Positions 1 through 6,426 of a DNA stretch of 39,245 bases are shown one piece after another. The DNA comes from a virus. The DNA is taken from positions 1 to 39,245 of the IMG/VR virus record IMGVR_UViG_3300027793_002327; one strand, 5' to 3'. Positions within the stretch are counted from its first letter, which is position 1; each line of letters opens with the position of its first letter. A program made the position numbers and the translations under genes. The notes beneath the pieces were generated by a model. It worked only from the letters and a program-made list of their open reading frames with translations, did not search any database and was not told where the DNA came from.

Positions 1-750
1 ACGTTGATTCCACATTAAAGAGATTGCTCGTTTAGGAACACCTATTGAATTATAATACTCCATTTCATCACCAGTTCCATCCCATTTTCCAGAATACTTA
101 CCCGTTCTTAAATGTACATATCTCTCACTCTTACTTAATTCTCTCGTATAAACTTGAAATCCATAATGACAAGGAGGAAGAACCATTTGGTCTAATTCTC
201 CTACATTCCAAGCTGAAACCATTAGTCGTCTTGAGTCTGGATTTGTTTTAAGGTCGTTGATTAGGTTTTGGATTTGGTCTATTTGTTTTGTATAAACACC
301 AGGGTCAACTATTTTCTCATCACGGGTTGCATTTCGGCTCCAACTTCTCCATTGCTTACCATAGATTGGTCCTAACTCACCCCACTCCTTAGCAAACTCA
401 TCATTAGTTTTAATCAGATGAATGAATTGGTCTTGGTTCCATATCATGTCAGGGTCACCTTCACTTGTAGTCATAAAGTTTTTGAACGCATCACCATCCC
501 AAATATGGCAATCATTATCAACAAGGTATTTGATGTTTGTATCACCTCGTAAAAACCATAGTAATTCTGTCACCATTGTCTTCCAAGCCATTTTCTTGGT
601 TGTAAGTAATGGAAACCCATCACTCATTTTATGACGGATTGTATAACCAAAAATAGATTTGGTTCCTGTACCTGTACGGTCTTTCTTTTCTACACCATAA
701 TCTAAAATAGATTTGAGTAGGTCTTGGTATTGTTTATCTAGGTTGTTCAT
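1..750 (-). CDS. thyA: Thymidylate synthase (ThyA family), 3' end cut by window edge
   Basis: Read on the minus strand from the ATG at 750; 250 codons are open to the window edge. The enzyme methylates dUMP to dTMP using methylene-tetrahydrofolate. Seen: RTGTGT near residue 25 (phosphate-binding Arg), the folate-side segment around FPLLTTKK, and the catalytic loop LPPCHYGFQ with Cys194. ISLMWNQR at the edge corresponds to the conserved LxxxQRS segment, so roughly 80-100 residues are missing. About 25-30 extra residues lie between the catalytic loop and that segment compared with the E. coli enzyme. The start lies inside the 3' end of the upstream gene (17-nt overlap), with GAGGAG about 10 nt before the ATG. 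Nucleotide-metabolism genes like this are common in T4-like phages (td). Confidence 0.93.
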   Translation of the reverse strand, partial: MNNLDKQYQDLLKSILDYGVEKKDRTGTGTKSIFGYTIRHKMSDGFPLLTTKKMAWKTMVTELLWFLRGDTNIKYLVDNDCHIWDGDAFKNFMTTSEGDPDMIWNQDQFIHLIKTNDEFAKEWGELGPIYGKQWRSWSRNATRDEKIVDPGVYTKQIDQIQNLINDLKTNPDSRRLMVSAWNVGELDQMVLPPCHYGFQVYTRELSKSERYVHLRTGKYSGKWDGTGDEMEYYNSIGVPKRAISLMWNQR

Positions 751-931
751 TTAATTCAATCTCCTCTTCGTATTGTCGTTTTAATTCAATATAAGCTAAT
801 TCGGCACATTCAACAGTATTTAAGTCAGGGTGTTTTTTTCTACACTCATTTACTTTACCATGCATTTCATTGTACTTACCAATCTCATGAGATAGGTGAT
901 ACAATTCCTCAATCCATTCTTCGTTTGTCAT
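734..931 (-). CDS. Small hypothetical protein, 65 aa
   Basis: Not recognised. A charged, mainly helical 65-residue protein starting [10 protein letters not shown], with two Cys residues (motifs NECRKK and VECAEL). The ATG at 931 is preferred over a TTG three codons upstream because it overlaps the stop of the preceding small gene as ATGA. It overlaps thyA by 17 nt at its 3' end. It sits in a chain of overlapping minus-strand genes that includes the CYTH gene and thyA, so co-transcription is likely. Confidence 0.65.
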   Translation of the reverse strand: MTNEEWIEELYHLSHEIGKYNEMHGKVNECRKKHPDLNTVECAELAYIELKRQYEEEIELNEQPR

Positions 932-1035
932 ATTAACCAATTGTCTTTTTTGTCGTTTCTAATAAACCGCATGATTATCGGTCCTGGTATTAAACATAAG
1001 AAAAAAATAATAACTTTGTCCACTATTTTTCTCAT
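928..1035 (-). CDS. 35-aa single-span membrane peptide
   Basis: Begins MRKIVDKVIIFFLCLIPGP and ends DNWLI. Residues about 6-22 are hydrophobic and could form one transmembrane segment, followed by a basic tail (MRFIRNDKK), which predicts a cytoplasmic C-terminus. Its ATG overlaps the TGA stop of the CYTH gene (ATGA at 1032-1035), and its own TGA overlaps the ATG of the next gene (ATGA at 928-931). This double overlap supports real, coupled translation although the gene is very short. No family recognised. Confidence 0.55.
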   Translation of the reverse strand: MRKIVDKVIIFFLCLIPGPIIMRFIRNDKKDNWLI

Positions 1036-1493
1036 TCCGCTAAATTTTTATTACTAAATTCTTTTATACCCGTTACTTCATAAAGGACTTCTTTTTCAAT
1101 ATATTTCGGTAATGAATATTTTTCATTAATATCACCAAGTTCAATCTCCATGATGACAATATTTAAACCTTCATATTTGTCAATTTCCAATTTATGACCC
1201 TTATGTTTTACAACAGTTCGGGTTTTTTTAATATGAAGTGAATTTGCCAAATCAAGTTGTTGGAACTCCTCAGATGTTAAAGTTGTTTCTTCCTCAGTAT
1301 TAATACCTTTGGAAATATTTGTTTTTTTGGTTTTAAAAATATGGATTTCACCTGTAGGAATTTCAACTTGATATCTATATCTAAAACCATCGGCATGATA
1401 CCATTGTTCAATTTGGTATACAGTATTGATTTTGGCGAGACGTGGGAATCTCTTCAATAAAAATTTACGTTCAATTTCCTGAAATGTTATCAT
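1032..1493 (-). CDS. CYTH-domain phosphohydrolase
   Basis: 153 aa. The N-terminal EIERKFLL (residues 6-13) is the ExExK signature of the CYTH / triphosphate tunnel fold. Further alternating charged strands (RYRYQVE, IFKTKK, EEETTL, LEIDKYEG, MEIELGD) fit the tunnel-lining beta strands. Family members hydrolyse tripolyphosphate, thiamine triphosphate or RNA 5'-triphosphates, or act as class IV adenylate cyclases; the substrate here cannot be read from sequence. Length is typical of bacterial single-domain CYTH proteins. It lies downstream of a 58-aa membrane peptide and a host-type promoter, and is coupled to the next gene by an ATGA overlap. Confidence 0.85.
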   Translation of the reverse strand: MITFQEIERKFLLKRFPRLAKINTVYQIEQWYHADGFRYRYQVEIPTGEIHIFKTKKTNISKGINTEEETTLTSEEFQQLDLANSLHIKKTRTVVKHKGHKLEIDKYEGLNIVIMEIELGDINEKYSLPKYIEKEVLYEVTGIKEFSNKNLAE

Positions 1494-1509
1494 ATCGTTT
1501 ATTTTTTTT

Positions 1510-1686
1510 TTAGTCCATGTCTTTTTCTATTGAACCGTAATTTATTGGTCCATTTAATCCTGATTTAATACAATCTTTCATACCTTCTTCAAGGTCTTCA
1601 ATTTTTTGTGCCATTGGTCTGTACCATTGGAAATAAGTAAAAATTACCCCAATCCACATGCCGAATACAATATATAGTAGTTCCAT
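1510..1686 (-). CDS. 58-aa membrane-anchored peptide
   Basis: Starts MELLYIVFGMWIGVIFTYF, a single N-terminal hydrophobic anchor (residues 2-19), then a charged helix (MAQKIEDLEEGMKDCI) and a polar tail ending SIEKDMD. The ATG at 1686 lies 8 nt downstream of a TATCTTTG promoter element, and the stop is 16 nt before the CYTH start. Not recognised. Probably the first gene of the operon that runs through CYTH to thyA. Confidence 0.6.
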   Translation of the reverse strand: MELLYIVFGMWIGVIFTYFQWYRPMAQKIEDLEEGMKDCIKSGLNGPINYGSIEKDMD

Positions 1687-1694
1687 AATATGTT

Positions 1695-1702
1695 ACAAAG
1701 AT
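1695..1702 (-). promoter_or_regulatory. Host-type (Bacteroidota) promoter -7 element
   Basis: TATCTTTG on the minus strand, matching the Bacteroidota -7 consensus TAnnTTTG. The -33 side is weak because it runs into the upstream terminator. It drives the 58-aa gene, CYTH, the small genes and thyA. Confidence 0.6.
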
Positions 1703-1708
1703 AAACAA

Positions 1709-1740
1709 AAAACCCGAGACTTTTACATCCCGGGTTATTT
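1709..1740 (-). terminator. Intrinsic terminator after the SPFH gene
   Basis: Minus-strand hairpin with AACCCG / CGGGTT arms and a run of T after it. It lies directly after the SPFH stop at 1745 and before the next promoter. Confidence 0.65.
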
Positions 1741-1744
1741 TTTT

Positions 1745-2599
1745 TTACTTATTTAATCCAAACATTAGGTTTTGGTTACTTCCGAGAACAGTACTTGGAA
1801 CATTACCTTCCCATTTTTCAATCCACATTTGTTGAAGCAACAACGGTGTTAAAGTTTGTTGTCTCAATTTGTTAGATTCCGCCTCAGCCCTTGCGTTTGT
1901 CAACAAAGCCTGTGCATTACCTTCAGCGGTTGCAATTTTAATTCTTGCTTGTGCTTCAGCGGTTTTAACTTGATTTTCCGCCATAAGTGCCGATTGTACA
2001 GCGTTGTTCTTAGCCTCAATCGCTTTCTTAAATGTTTCAGGGTAAACTAAGTTTGATGTAAATTGTTGTAATACAAATCCTTCAGGTGATAATTGTTTTT
2101 CCAATACCTGTCGGACTTTGATTTCAAACTCTTGTCTATTAGATATAAGAGCGTCTGCTGTGTAACTATTTGCTACCACACGGAACGCATCAAAGATAGA
2201 TGTCTTTAAGAAACCTTCTTCAATTCGGTCCAACTCAACACGATATTTTGCAAATATATAAGGAACCTTTTCACGTTTTACTGCGTAGTTTACCATTGGT
2301 GAACAATGGAACTCGGAACCGTCTTTAGAGTTTACCACAAAAGATTCATCAACACCGTCTTCAGTTTTTTTATATTCTTTATGTTGAACATAAGTTGGGA
2401 ATTCAACAATTTTGGTTGAAATCGGGTTATACAATACCCATCCTGTAACCTCAGTTACATCATCAACACCTTTACCATCACCGTAAAGATTTACTTTAAC
2501 ACCTACGTGTCCTGCGTCAATTCGTTCACATCCCGTGAACCCGAAAATCAAAAGTACCAGTACCGATACTCCGATTAGAAGTTTAGTTAGATTGCTCAT
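1745..2599 (-). CDS. SPFH / band-7 domain lipoprotein
   Basis: 284 aa. The N-terminal hydrophobic segment (residues 7-22) ends in a lipobox FTGC with Cys24, predicting a lipoprotein. An SPFH/prohibitin-like domain follows (GHVGVKVNLYG, a D/E-rich middle, ESFVVNSKDG), then a long Ala/Glu-rich helix (about 190-250: EAKNNAVQSAL, AEAQARIKIATAEG, AEAESNKLRQ) typical of the stomatin/HflK-type coiled coil. Family members build ring-shaped membrane scaffolds and often regulate proteases such as FtsH. Its start lies within the upstream membrane gene (17-nt overlap), suggesting coupled expression. The role in the phage is unknown; membrane remodelling or protection from host proteases is inference. Confidence 0.85.
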   Translation of the reverse strand: MSNLTKLLIGVSVLVLLIFGFTGCERIDAGHVGVKVNLYGDGKGVDDVTEVTGWVLYNPISTKIVEFPTYVQHKEYKKTEDGVDESFVVNSKDGSEFHCSPMVNYAVKREKVPYIFAKYRVELDRIEEGFLKTSIFDAFRVVANSYTADALISNRQEFEIKVRQVLEKQLSPEGFVLQQFTSNLVYPETFKKAIEAKNNAVQSALMAENQVKTAEAQARIKIATAEGNAQALLTNARAEAESNKLRQQTLTPLLLQQMWIEKWEGNVPSTVLGSNQNLMFGLNK

Positions 2600-2840
2600 C
2601 TTTATTTTTTGTTTTTGTTTGTTTTATGTAGTTAATAATTCCCATTGCTCCAAGATAAATTGATATTGTTTGGAGTAAAAACAATATAAATGTTAGTACA
2701 ACACCCACGTTAAATGATACTGTACTAGGAACGTTAGCCATACTCAATGTGTATGACACAAGTTGGTTTGAAAAAAATAGGACAAGACAAGTGATAATCA
2801 TTTGTAGTCCAAAATCTAATTTATAAAATTTGTTAAACAT
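2583..2840 (-). CDS. 85-aa two-span membrane protein
   Basis: Two predicted hydrophobic segments (about residues 12-30, IITCLVLFFSNQL, and 45-70, VGVVLTFILFLLQTISIYLG), then a basic tail (KQTKTKNKDEQ). It overlaps the SPFH gene start by 17 nt, which suggests the two proteins work at the same membrane. A late-like element (TATTTAAA, minus strand 2850-2843) sits 2 nt before the ATG. No family recognised. Confidence 0.65.
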   Translation of the reverse strand: MFNKFYKLDFGLQMIITCLVLFFSNQLVSYTLSMANVPSTVSFNVGVVLTFILFLLQTISIYLGAMGIINYIKQTKTKNKDEQSN

Positions 2841-2855
2841 GTTTTAAATATAGTT

Positions 2856-3233
2856 TTATTTTTTTAACCAATCAACAAGGTTTTCAATAGGTTCAATAAA
2901 AACTCTTCCAATCCAACCATCAATTGAATGATGATATTCAACGTCTTTTTTAAATTCCTCAACAATTGGTGTTAGTGTTTGAATGAATCTATCCATAAAA
3001 TCATCATCACGAACCCATTTGAAACCAAGAGTTATATTCTTAATATAAGCACCTGCAATAGAATTGATTGTATATCTATTTAAATCATTTATATCATATG
3101 AGTGATGTGCACCATTAAGGTTAACAGTTAGCTCATGATATCCTTTATTAATAAATTTATTTTTTATCCAATAAATTTCTAAAATTTCGTGTTTTTCATT
3201 TTTAGATGAGTAGTAGATTTTTTTGTTTTTCAT
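2856..3233 (-). CDS. Hypothetical protein, 125 aa
   Basis: Not recognised. A soluble, aromatic-rich protein with a beta-rich N-terminal half (KIYYSSKNEK, ELTVNLNGAHHSYD) and a helical C-terminal half ending in an amphipathic stretch (FIEPIENLVDWLKK). Its ATG overlaps the TGA stop of the upstream gene (ATGA at 3230-3233), indicating translational coupling inside the operon that begins with the RNA ligase gene. Confidence 0.7.
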   Translation of the reverse strand: MKNKKIYYSSKNEKHEILEIYWIKNKFINKGYHELTVNLNGAHHSYDINDLNRYTINSIAGAYIKNITLGFKWVRDDDFMDRFIQTLTPIVEEFKKDVEYHHSIDGWIGRVFIEPIENLVDWLKK

Positions 3234-3499
3234 GAGTATTTTTCAACCAGAGCCTTTATGGTATCTTCCTCTTCAATTGACAATCTCTGTCTTAATAAAG
3301 ATAATTTATCAATCATATCATTCCACTCAATTTCTATCAAAGACGGTTTTTGAATTTCATCATTGATACTACTGTTAGGAACTCTTGTAACATGTCCTTC
3401 CTCAACCAAAAGGTCGATTAACTCTTTTTTTTCACTTCTTGAGCATTCATCCCAAAATTCATCAACATCAATGTCGATTTCCGTACTAAAATCTGGCAT
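3230..3499 (-). CDS. Hypothetical acidic protein, 89 aa
   Basis: Not recognised. An acidic helical protein. The first half (DFSTEIDIDVDEFWDECSRS, then KKELIDLLVEEGHV) resembles short phage proteins of unknown role that begin with an EIDID-type strand followed by a helix. Four nt separate it from the upstream gene, and it ends in an ATGA overlap with the downstream gene. Confidence 0.7.
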   Translation of the reverse strand: MPDFSTEIDIDVDEFWDECSRSEKKELIDLLVEEGHVTRVPNSSINDEIQKPSLIEIEWNDMIDKLSLLRQRLSIEEEDTIKALVEKYS

Positions 3500-3503
3500 A
3501 ACT

Positions 3504-3737
3504 TTATATTTTAATTTTTATTGTTTTTCCTTGTTTAACTCGTTCTTCCATTTCAATATCATCAAGACATTGTTGGTAGGCGGCTTTCAAAGACCGCCCA
3601 CCCCAATCTAAATTATCAGTCTCAGGACTATTCCAATTGTTTTCATTCCACATAGAATACCATCCACGTGATTTGACCAATGAAACCATTTCTTCACGGG
3701 TTACAGTTTCTTCCATTCTGGTTTTATTATGTTCCAT
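3504..3737 (-). CDS. Hypothetical protein, 77 aa
   Basis: Not recognised. The sequence has a Trp/Asn-rich centre (GWYSMWNENNW) and a basic C-terminus (KQGKTIKIKI). It overlaps the 3' end of the RNA ligase gene by 37 nt if the ATG at 3737 is used; an in-frame ATG at 3716 (MEETVTREE) would shorten the overlap to 16 nt and is equally plausible. Co-transcribed with the ligase. Confidence 0.6.
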   Translation of the reverse strand: MEHNKTRMEETVTREEMVSLVKSRGWYSMWNENNWNSPETDNLDWGGRSLKAAYQQCLDDIEMEERVKQGKTIKIKI

Positions 3738-4732
3738 ATCAATTTATCATAAGGTTTTCCATCCCACATGGCGAACATCACCGCTCTGTATGGTGGATGT
3801 CCATGATTCATAACATGTTCTGCGAACTGTTTTTTAGTTGGTTCAATTTCTTTATCACTATATTTTCCATATCTGAAGTAATAGTGTGCCTTTCCACAAT
3901 CTTCAGATACTCGGTAAAACCCATACTTCAATAAATCCGCATAATCTTTTACTTTCTTATAAAATTCATCAGGTACGTCCTTTAAGAACTCATTGATGTC
4001 GCCACCATTAGATAACAATTCCCAAACACCAGTGGTTGATACATTTGTCATTATCTTATGAAGTCGTAGATATTCCTCACCTTTAATTTTCATTCGGTCT
4101 CCGTTAGAAAAACGAACAACAAATCCTTCAGAGTTTTGCTCAACTTTACCCTTTAATTCGGAATAATCCCGAACTCCATCGTATTTTTTGACAACGTCAA
4201 ACCCTTCAAACAACTCATTGTGTGGAAGTTCTTCACCTGTCTCAGTATTGATGATACCTAACAATACCAATCTTTCTTGACCATCATAATTAACAACTAT
4301 TCTATTTTCAGGGTAGATGATTTCAAACAAATAAGTGAACCCTTCAACTATGATGTCTTGGTAATTGTACTTTTGAGCGAACTCACTCATCCACTTTGAT
4401 TGGTCTGAAGTAAAAGAACCACGAGTGGCACATATCATTTCACCATTGTACTTGAACATGATTCCCAATGAACCATCCATCTTATCAAATACCTCAAAAT
4501 CTTGGGTAGGTGTGTGTTTGTTTTCTTCTATGTTGAAGAATTTTTTAAATGGTCTTGCAACTACATTACCTTCAGTACCAGTCACTAAACCACGGCACTG
4601 TAAAGTTACTTCATCCCACTTTTCACCGTATTGAACCGCTGGTGTATAATTCCATATGGTTAACGGTAATGTAGGATGTGTCTGTTTATATAACAGTCCA
4701 TCATTGTGATATTTGTTTAATTTAGGTAACAC
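3701..4732 (-). CDS. RNA ligase, T4 Rnl1-like
   Basis: 343 aa. Nucleotidyltransferase motif I is KMDGS with the adenylated Lys at residue 84. Also seen: an upstream CRGLV segment matching the Arg-containing element before motif I in Rnl1, motif IIIa-like FEIIYPENRIVVNY, motif IV EGFVVR, and motif V MKIKGEEY. This is the Rnl1-type pattern that seals 5'-phosphate to 3'-OH RNA ends; T4 uses Rnl1 with Pnkp to repair tRNAs cut by host anticodon nucleases. The only plausible start is the GTG at 4732, just 4 nt after a TATCTTTG promoter element, so the mRNA may be leaderless. Candidate end-healing partners (kinase and phosphoesterase) lie at 11057-12140. Confidence 0.87.
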   Translation of the reverse strand: MLPKLNKYHNDGLLYKQTHPTLPLTIWNYTPAVQYGEKWDEVTLQCRGLVTGTEGNVVARPFKKFFNIEENKHTPTQDFEVFDKMDGSLGIMFKYNGEMICATRGSFTSDQSKWMSEFAQKYNYQDIIVEGFTYLFEIIYPENRIVVNYDGQERLVLLGIINTETGEELPHNELFEGFDVVKKYDGVRDYSELKGKVEQNSEGFVVRFSNGDRMKIKGEEYLRLHKIMTNVSTTGVWELLSNGGDINEFLKDVPDEFYKKVKDYADLLKYGFYRVSEDCGKAHYYFRYGKYSDKEIEPTKKQFAEHVMNHGHPPYRAVMFAMWDGKPYDKLIWNIIKPEWKKL

Positions 4733-4736
4733 AATA

Positions 4737-4744
4737 CAAAGATA
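4737..4744 (-). promoter_or_regulatory. Host-type promoter -7 element upstream of the RNA ligase
   Basis: TATCTTTG on the minus strand, with TTTC 20 nt upstream at the -33 position. It ends 4 nt before the GTG start codon. Confidence 0.7.
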
Positions 4745-4750
4745 ATAAAA

Positions 4751-5431
4751 TTATCTGATAATATGAAATTTCATGTCATGAATTACTTTCATTCCAATTT
4801 TTTTGTGACCTTCAGGGTTCATATGACATAATTCGTCCCAACATCCTGTTCTATCAATTACACGTGTATCAACAACAGTTGCACCTGATATTGAATCCAT
4901 TAACATTTTTTGAAACTGAGCGTATCTTGGACCATAAGCGGGATTTGATGTCCTTGTACATTTAACAGGGTCAAAACCTGTTAAAACCACACAACGAATG
5001 TTATATGTATGACATAAGTCAACAATTTGTTGAATATTAGAAACTGCTCGTTTAGGTGTTATTGATTTTGTGAACATATCGTTGGCACCACCATAAACAA
5101 AACAATAATCAATACCCTTATGTAGTGATGTTTTTGCGGTTTCAAGCATCCAACCTGTTGTCTTACCTGAAACTGATAGATTATTCATTCTTAGACCTGT
5201 TTTTTTACAAACAACAACTTGCCATCCTGAATTATGATTTGATGTGTGTGAATCACCAATAAAAGTTCCATATTTTCCGTTAATATTAACAACGGTATCT
5301 TGAACTTTTGGTATTACAATGATTGTATCATTTGGTAAATTGGGTTTTGAATATAGGGTTGAACTAATACCTATAAAACTTAAAATTATTAGAATAATTA
5401 AAAGGATAATTCCTATTATATTTTTTTTCAT
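4751..5431 (-). CDS. SGNH/GDSL-type hydrolase with N-terminal membrane anchor
   Basis: 226 aa. Residues 4-24 form a hydrophobic signal anchor (Ile/Leu rich, ending at GISSTLYSK). SGNH blocks are visible: block I FIGDSHT (nucleophile Ser), block III GGANDMF, and block V DELCHMNPEGH carrying the catalytic Asp and His. These enzymes are esterases, lipases or acyl hydrolases acting on polysaccharides and lipids. The export signal predicts action in the periplasm or at the cell surface. It lies between the RNA ligase and a run of lipoprotein and secreted genes; surface-glycan deacetylation is one possibility (inference). Confidence 0.8.
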   Translation of the reverse strand: MKKNIIGIILLIILIILSFIGISSTLYSKPNLPNDTIIVIPKVQDTVVNINGKYGTFIGDSHTSNHNSGWQVVVCKKTGLRMNNLSVSGKTTGWMLETAKTSLHKGIDYCFVYGGANDMFTKSITPKRAVSNIQQIVDLCHTYNIRCVVLTGFDPVKCTRTSNPAYGPRYAQFQKMLMDSISGATVVDTRVIDRTGCWDELCHMNPEGHKKIGMKVIHDMKFHIIR

Positions 5432-5446
5432 AACCGCATAATAATA

Positions 5447-5475
5447 AAAAAACCCAAGATAATCAAATCTTGGGT
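5447..5475 (-). terminator. Intrinsic terminator
   Basis: Perfect 9-bp hairpin ACCCAAGAT-N6-ATCTTGGGT (5452-5475), followed on the minus strand by a T tract. It ends the transcript of the lipoprotein gene at 5483-6208. Confidence 0.85.
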
Positions 5476-5482
5476 CTTATTT

Positions 5483-6208
5483 TTATTTCTTTTTGTAGTT
5501 ATGTTTGTGACACTCCATCCATTTCTTATATCTTGATTTACCAAGTATATCTAACACCTTATGTAGATACTCCTTTTCACAATCTTTTATTTTACCACAC
5601 GCAGTTGCTCTATCCAAACTTGTTTTGATTTTTTCTTTTACCTGATTATTTAAATAGGACATTTTACTTTTCCATGTTTTTTCTAAAGTGGTAAGTTTTT
5701 CTTTATATTGGGATTCAGTTATTACACCCATTTTTAAATCATAATCTAATTTTGATTTTTCAACCATATACCAATTTACATAATAATTATATTTTTGTGT
5801 TTTAGCCCAACCTTCAATTTCTCTATTAATTCTTGCAACAATTATTTTGTTTTGTTTTTGACATTCAACTTTATTTAAATGAGCCTTAGTTAAAAGTTCT
5901 TTTTCGGCCTTTGTAACTTCAATACCTTTTACACAAGAATCAATTTTACCAGTTCTTGATGTAACCATTGTAAATGGGTCGTAATCCAAAAATAATGGAT
6001 AATCCATTATTGTTGCATCAGTTGTTGGTGTTATGTCAGATGTCATTGGGTTATCAAAGATAACGGTACCCATAGAATCTACTACAGCGTTTGGTTCTTC
6101 ATCTACCAAAAGATTAACTGTTGGGTTTGGTGTTGGTATAGGTTCTTTTTCACAACCCATAAAACCAATCATACCAACTAAAACGAGCGATAATATTATT
6201 TTTTTCAT
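5483..6208 (-). CDS. Lipoprotein, 241 aa, unknown function
   Basis: Signal peptide MKKIILSLVLVGMIGFMGC with lipobox Cys19, then a Pro/Thr-rich linker (EKEPIPTPNPTV) and a long Lys/Glu-rich helical domain (about 90-241) with several Cys (SCVKGIE, VECQKQ, ACGKIKDCEKE, MECHKH). The residues after Cys, EKEPI, are identical in the small lipoprotein gene upstream. Not assigned to a family. A TATTTATA late-type motif lies 12 nt upstream of the start. The product is probably in the host envelope. Confidence 0.75.
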   Translation of the reverse strand: MKKIILSLVLVGMIGFMGCEKEPIPTPNPTVNLLVDEEPNAVVDSMGTVIFDNPMTSDITPTTDATIMDYPLFLDYDPFTMVTSRTGKIDSCVKGIEVTKAEKELLTKAHLNKVECQKQNKIIVARINREIEGWAKTQKYNYYVNWYMVEKSKLDYDLKMGVITESQYKEKLTTLEKTWKSKMSYLNNQVKEKIKTSLDRATACGKIKDCEKEYLHKVLDILGKSRYKKWMECHKHNYKKK

Positions 6209-6218
6209 GTTTTTTTAT

Positions 6219-6425
6219 TTATAAATAGTTTTTAGTTTTTGTTTTTAGAATTTTTGGAATACGGAATGTTCTTTTACCCAATTTACGCTTTTTTGAATTA
6301 GGTTTAGAAATTGTTTTAACTTCATTTTGGTAATTATTTAAAATTTTAGGTGGGTTTATTTGTATTGGTTCTTTTTCACACCCTACTAATAAAATACATG
6401 CCAAAATTATTTTATGTAGCTTCAT
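6219..6425 (-). CDS. Small basic lipoprotein, 68 aa
   Basis: Signal peptide MKLHKIILACILLVGC with lipobox Cys16, then EKEPIQINPP and a very basic tail (SKKRKLGKRTFRIPK). It shares GCEKEPI with the 241-aa lipoprotein immediately downstream, suggesting duplication or a shared sorting signal. Only 1 nt separates it from the stop of the giant secreted protein gene, so the two are probably one transcript. Confidence 0.65.
   Translation of the reverse strand: MKLHKIILACILLVGCEKEPIQINPPKILNNYQNEVKTISKPNSKKRKLGKRTFRIPKILKTKTKNYL
6221..6228 (-). promoter_or_regulatory. Late-type motif TATTTATA upstream of a lipoprotein gene
   Basis: Minus-strand TATTTATA, 12 nt before the start at 6208. The surrounding TATTTATAAATA is a palindrome, so orientation is ambiguous. 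Confidence 0.4.
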
Positions 6426-6426
6426 A

